Assembly (NCBI RefSeq): GCF_018413465.1
Contig: NZ_JAHCDK010000006.1
Span: forward strand, 1-64,000
Reading direction: 5' to 3'
DNA from: Flavobacterium sp. CYK-55
Lineage (GTDB): Bacteria; Bacteroidota; Bacteroidia; Flavobacteriales; Flavobacteriaceae
Length of the DNA stretch: 64,000 nucleotides
Shown: piece by piece, positions 61,333 to 64,000 of the stretch
How the letters are laid out: the number at the start of each line of letters is the position of its first letter
How positions within the stretch are numbered: position 1 is the first letter of the stretch
The notes under the pieces: model-generated
What the model was told of the DNA's origin: nothing
The model's database searches: none
What the model saw: the letters and a program-made list of their open reading frames with translations, nothing else
Made by a program: the position numbers and the translations under genes

Positions 61333-63810
61333 TTAGAAATAGAAACCAACAGCGGCTTTAACGCTAAATCTGTTGGCTTTAGGCAGATCTAGATAATTTC
61401 CGCGCCATGAAAAATCAATGCGCAAAACCTTAAAGATATTTCCAACTCCGGCACTGTATTCCCAATAAGGTTTGGTGGGCGCAACATATTCTAACCCCGA
61501 AGCGTTAATAGCTTTGTTTTCGTTTGAAATACTCCCGATTACACCGCGCACCGAGATGTTCTCACGCCAATTGAGTTTGCGCAAAAATGGTACACGCGCA
61601 AAGATTTTTCCTTGAAAATTGTGTACCCATTGTAAAGTGACATACTCATCGGTGACAAACTCGTAGAAATTCAAGTTATTAAAGGCATTTTCAATCGTAA
61701 AATAAGTCTGGTTTCCGGGAATTACGCTGAGCAATCCGAGTGGCACCTTTCCGTAGGTTTTTCCGAATTCAGTGATAAAGTTACTTCGGCCAATGGCGCC
61801 AATAATCAGCGGTTGGTTGATGAAAAACTGAAATTTATTATACGAAAAATCACCCTCTAAAAAACCTTTATAGCCACGGGTATAATAAAAGAAAACACGA
61901 GAAAACGGACTGTCAACATCTTTGCGTTCTACACCGTAACCCACCGTTTTTCTTTTGGGTGTGTATTCAATCTGAAAATTAAATTCAGGTTGTTTGACGT
62001 CGCTTTTGATCGTGGTATGGCTATCATCGGTGTAATAATTCATGCTAAAAACCGGCGATGCCGACTCAAGTGTTCTGTATGCAAAACCAGCTTGCAAGTT
62101 AAAGTTTCGAACAGGCTCTATCTCAAGCGAAACGTTAGATAGATTAATGTTGGTCAGTTTGCCATTTGGGCCGTTGGTAAACAAAGCCGACGAAGCAAAA
62201 CTGCGGCCGAGCACATCGTTTGTATTGGTTAAACTCGAACCGATTTGCTCTACATCACGACGATTTCCGCCCGAAATAATGATGCGATTCTTTTTTTCAA
62301 GCATCCATTTTCCGGACAAACCGTATTTAATTTTATCGTCTTTAAAACCGTAAGCTAAATATCCTTGCAAACGCCACGGATCGTTGCCCGAAAAATAAGT
62401 TCTGAGCCCACCGCGCAATCGCATCCCTTCAACTTCATTGTAGCCAATGGTTGAGTAAATAGAACCATATTCAACTTTGCCCATCGGAACAAACCCACTC
62501 CCGATGATACTAACGGCATCGGTCAACTGACGAAACCTACGCACCGTTTTGAGTGTATCAAGCATTTTGTACACGCCCAATTCATCTTTAGAGAGTTTTT
62601 CAAATCGATGTTCGGCCCAATATTCATCCGGCTTTAAATAGACCGATACATCTTGATTGTTAACGTCTTCTTTGTAAAAATCCTCCGCCTTTTTTACGTT
62701 GAATTGATGGTTTCTATAAAATGTAGTTCGCTTGCCATAAATGCCTTTGGATTTCTCCTTTTTGTTGAGCGCAAAATCAGACATCATATAATCTTTGGTC
62801 AACAAAAAAACCGAATCGTTGACCACGTCAAATTCTTGTTCGATATAAATATCTTTGACCCAGTTAATGTTGGCACTTTTGGTCACGGCCATATTGATGC
62901 TTTTAATGGCCCAAGTGGTATCGTTTACCCAAAAATCTCCTTTAAATGTAAGCTCGTTTTTGCGGCGTGGGTAAAACACTATATTGTAGCATAATTTTTT
63001 GTCAATATACGCTGTATCGGTCAAAACATAATTGTATACATCGATTCCGGTTCTTGAGAGCGGACTGGTAAAACTTTTATCAAAAAAAGTCAGATAGTTA
63101 TTGTAGATGTTGTACTCAGAATACAAATCTTTGACAAAAGCAATGAGTTGTTCATTAGTTTCAAAACCCGAGTTTTTGTTGGCAACTAAGATTTCTTTTA
63201 CCTTTTTATTGATATTGTCCCCATAAACATTTGAAAGGGCTTCATTGATAAAAATCGGCAAATAAGTTTTTCCGGTAACCTCAGAAGTATCTACTTGTTT
63301 GAAAATAAATTCCATGCCTTTGAAGATTTTTTTCTTCATAAACGCACTATCAATCGAGTTCATGTCAAACTCAACTTTCTCGTATTTTTCCATCTCGTAT
63401 TGATCAAACATATACAAGCCGTTCTTGCGTTTACGCTCCCAGATTTTGCGCAAAATATCAAGGGCCGGATTTTTCTTTTTAGAGGTTTTACCGCTGTAGA
63501 TAACCACCTCTTTGAGTTTTTGGCCTTCGCTCAATACAACTTTAAAATTGTAATTAACTTCTTTGTTGAGCGGAACGAGTTGGGTTTCATAGCCCACCAT
63601 GGATACTTCAATCGCTTTAAAGGTTTGGGCGGATTCAATATAAAAACGACCGTCTTCATTTGATACGGTTCCGAGTTTAGAATCTTTAAATACAATGTTG
63701 GCAAAGGGCACCGGTTGATTGGTATTGTCTACCACAATACCGCTGACTTTGGTTTGCGCCGAAACGCATAGAAATACAAAGAATAATAGAATGAAATAAA
63801 ACTTTTTCAT
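61333..63810 (-). CDS. DUF5686 and CarboxypepD_reg-like domain outer-membrane protein
   Basis: 825 aa. Signal peptide at 1-18 (ends CVSAQ); CarboxypepD_reg-like beta domain at about 19-110 (VSGIVVDNTNQPVPFANIVF, GTVSNEDGRFYIES); then DUF5686, ending in beta-barrel strands with aromatic ends (ISVRGVIGSIS, FSVKAAVGFYF). Outer-membrane protein of unknown function, common in Flavobacteria. Its stop abuts the start of the glycosylase gene, so the two are one unit. Confidence 0.9.
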   Translation of the reverse strand: MKKFYFILLFFVFLCVSAQTKVSGIVVDNTNQPVPFANIVFKDSKLGTVSNEDGRFYIESAQTFKAIEVSMVGYETQLVPLNKEVNYNFKVVLSEGQKLKEVVIYSGKTSKKKNPALDILRKIWERKRKNGLYMFDQYEMEKYEKVEFDMNSIDSAFMKKKIFKGMEFIFKQVDTSEVTGKTYLPIFINEALSNVYGDNINKKVKEILVANKNSGFETNEQLIAFVKDLYSEYNIYNNYLTFFDKSFTSPLSRTGIDVYNYVLTDTAYIDKKLCYNIVFYPRRKNELTFKGDFWVNDTTWAIKSINMAVTKSANINWVKDIYIEQEFDVVNDSVFLLTKDYMMSDFALNKKEKSKGIYGKRTTFYRNHQFNVKKAEDFYKEDVNNQDVSVYLKPDEYWAEHRFEKLSKDELGVYKMLDTLKTVRRFRQLTDAVSIIGSGFVPMGKVEYGSIYSTIGYNEVEGMRLRGGLRTYFSGNDPWRLQGYLAYGFKDDKIKYGLSGKWMLEKKNRIIISGGNRRDVEQIGSSLTNTNDVLGRSFASSALFTNGPNGKLTNINLSNVSLEIEPVRNFNLQAGFAYRTLESASPVFSMNYYTDDSHTTIKSDVKQPEFNFQIEYTPKRKTVGYGVERKDVDSPFSRVFFYYTRGYKGFLEGDFSYNKFQFFINQPLIIGAIGRSNFITEFGKTYGKVPLGLLSVIPGNQTYFTIENAFNNLNFYEFVTDEYVTLQWVHNFQGKIFARVPFLRKLNWRENISVRGVIGSISNENKAINASGLEYVAPTKPYWEYSAGVGNIFKVLRIDFSWRGNYLDLPKANRFSVKAAVGFYF

Positions 63811-63818
63811 AAGCTAAA

Positions 63819-63851
63819 AAACTTCACCAAAAGGGCTTTTTGATGAAGTTT
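63819..63851 (-). terminator. terminator of the pdhB-like gene
   Basis: Stem AAACTTCA / TGAAGTTT extended by CAAAA / TTTTTG with a GGGC loop, followed by a T-run on the minus strand. A TATATTTG -7 element for the DUF5686 gene is next to it (63852-63859). Confidence 0.7.
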
Positions 63852-63931
63852 CAAATATATAAACTTTGATAGTTCCCTGTATATTTATGTTTGGGACCAC
63901 TATGTTAAAAATTACTCAGTTGCAGCAATGC

Positions 63932-64000
63932 TTATTTATACATTACTTTTCTAACCGCTTTAATCACGTCTTCTGAATTCGGCAACCATTCTTTTAATAA
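63932..64000 (-). CDS. C-terminal end of probable pyruvate dehydrogenase E1 beta subunit (partial)
   Basis: The last 22 codons and stop of a gene running off the window: LLKEWLPNSEDVIKAV, then RKVMYK. The ending resembles that of E1-beta subunits (LEK-LP--EVI-AVK-V-Y). From memory the order pdhB, DUF5686, glycosylase, hppA occurs in Flavobacterium genomes. The rest of the gene is outside, so this is tentative. Confidence 0.5.
   Translation of the reverse strand, partial: LLKEWLPNSEDVIKAVRKVMYK

Noticed and set aside
62653..62994. Plus-strand open frame inside the DUF5686 gene
   Set aside because: Antisense shadow of a real gene; no domain, no promoter.
1..64000. CRISPR arrays, tRNA genes, insertion sequences
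   Set aside because: No regular direct repeats with spacers, no cloverleaf sequence and no transposase were seen in reading the window.

Overview
The window is chromosomal DNA of a gliding-type Bacteroidota, most likely Flavobacterium or a close Flavobacteriaceae relative. The evidence is a gldA gene, proteins with type IX secretion (T9SS) type A sorting domains, GLPGLI, DUF5686 and DUF1343 proteins, a methionine synthase split into two genes, and promoters of the Bacteroidota TTTG / TAnnTTTG type. No phage, insertion sequence, CRISPR array or tRNA gene was seen. It reads as ordinary core genome with several unusual regulatory regions.

Layout. 1-0.5 kb: promoter and leader that look like those of an rRNA operon firing leftward out of the window. 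0.5-9.6 kb: envelope and housekeeping genes (LolE-type permease, NamZ-like DUF1343, YkgJ, methyltransferase, secreted M43 protease, acyltransferase, class V aminotransferase, two small TonB-domain proteins, queE). 9.8-15.6 kb: a seven-gene leftward ExbB-ExbD-ExbD-TonB operon ending in a 77-aa membrane protein, a PstS-like lipoprotein and a TPR protein. 15.9-18.6 kb: HerA-like ATPase, small proteins and a cupin. 18.7-20.1 kb: kmo; its pathway partner kynU is at 28.5-29.8 kb. 20.3-23.9 kb: a tightly packed photoreactivation operon (flavin reductase, 48-aa DUF2256 protein, cryptochrome DASH, iron-sulfur (6-4) photolyase). 23.9-30.6 kb: ammonium transporter, agmatinase-like enzyme, a 603-aa protein of unknown function, kynU and a SIMPL protein. 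30.9-35.1 kb: queA and an rsgA-dtd-mazG-aroA operon. 35.2-38.1 kb: an exported unknown protein and an M48 protease. 38.3-41.6 kb: an aromatic amino acid operon (aminotransferase, tyrA, DAHP synthase/chorismate mutase) preceded by what looks like a Tyr/Phe leader-peptide attenuator. 41.7-44.9 kb: tetR-aarF-TIGR03643 operon and divergent gldA. 45.0-46.9 kb: envelope proteins. 46.9-55.3 kb: methionine/SAM block (metF, split metH, metK) with a SAM-I riboswitch before metH and a SAM-II-like leader before metK, plus two T9SS cargo proteins. 55.3-64 kb: GLPGLI protein, deoxynucleoside kinase, DinB, membrane pyrophosphatase with an odd Cys-rich tail, AlkA-like glycosylase, DUF5686 protein and the 3' end of a probable pdhB.

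The most interesting signal is a shared inverted repeat, TTTGTTTAA-N16-TTAAACAAA. It occurs before the photolyase operon (20272-20305) and before the tetR-aarF-TIGR03643 operon (43925-43958), 23.6 kb apart, with identical half-sites and identical spacing. This suggests one regulon in which the TetR-family protein controls light-dependent DNA repair together with an ABC1 kinase and the two small uncharacterised proteins DUF2256 and TIGR03643. Intergenic 3' flanks also carry at least two families of GC-rich dispersed repeats (seven copies).
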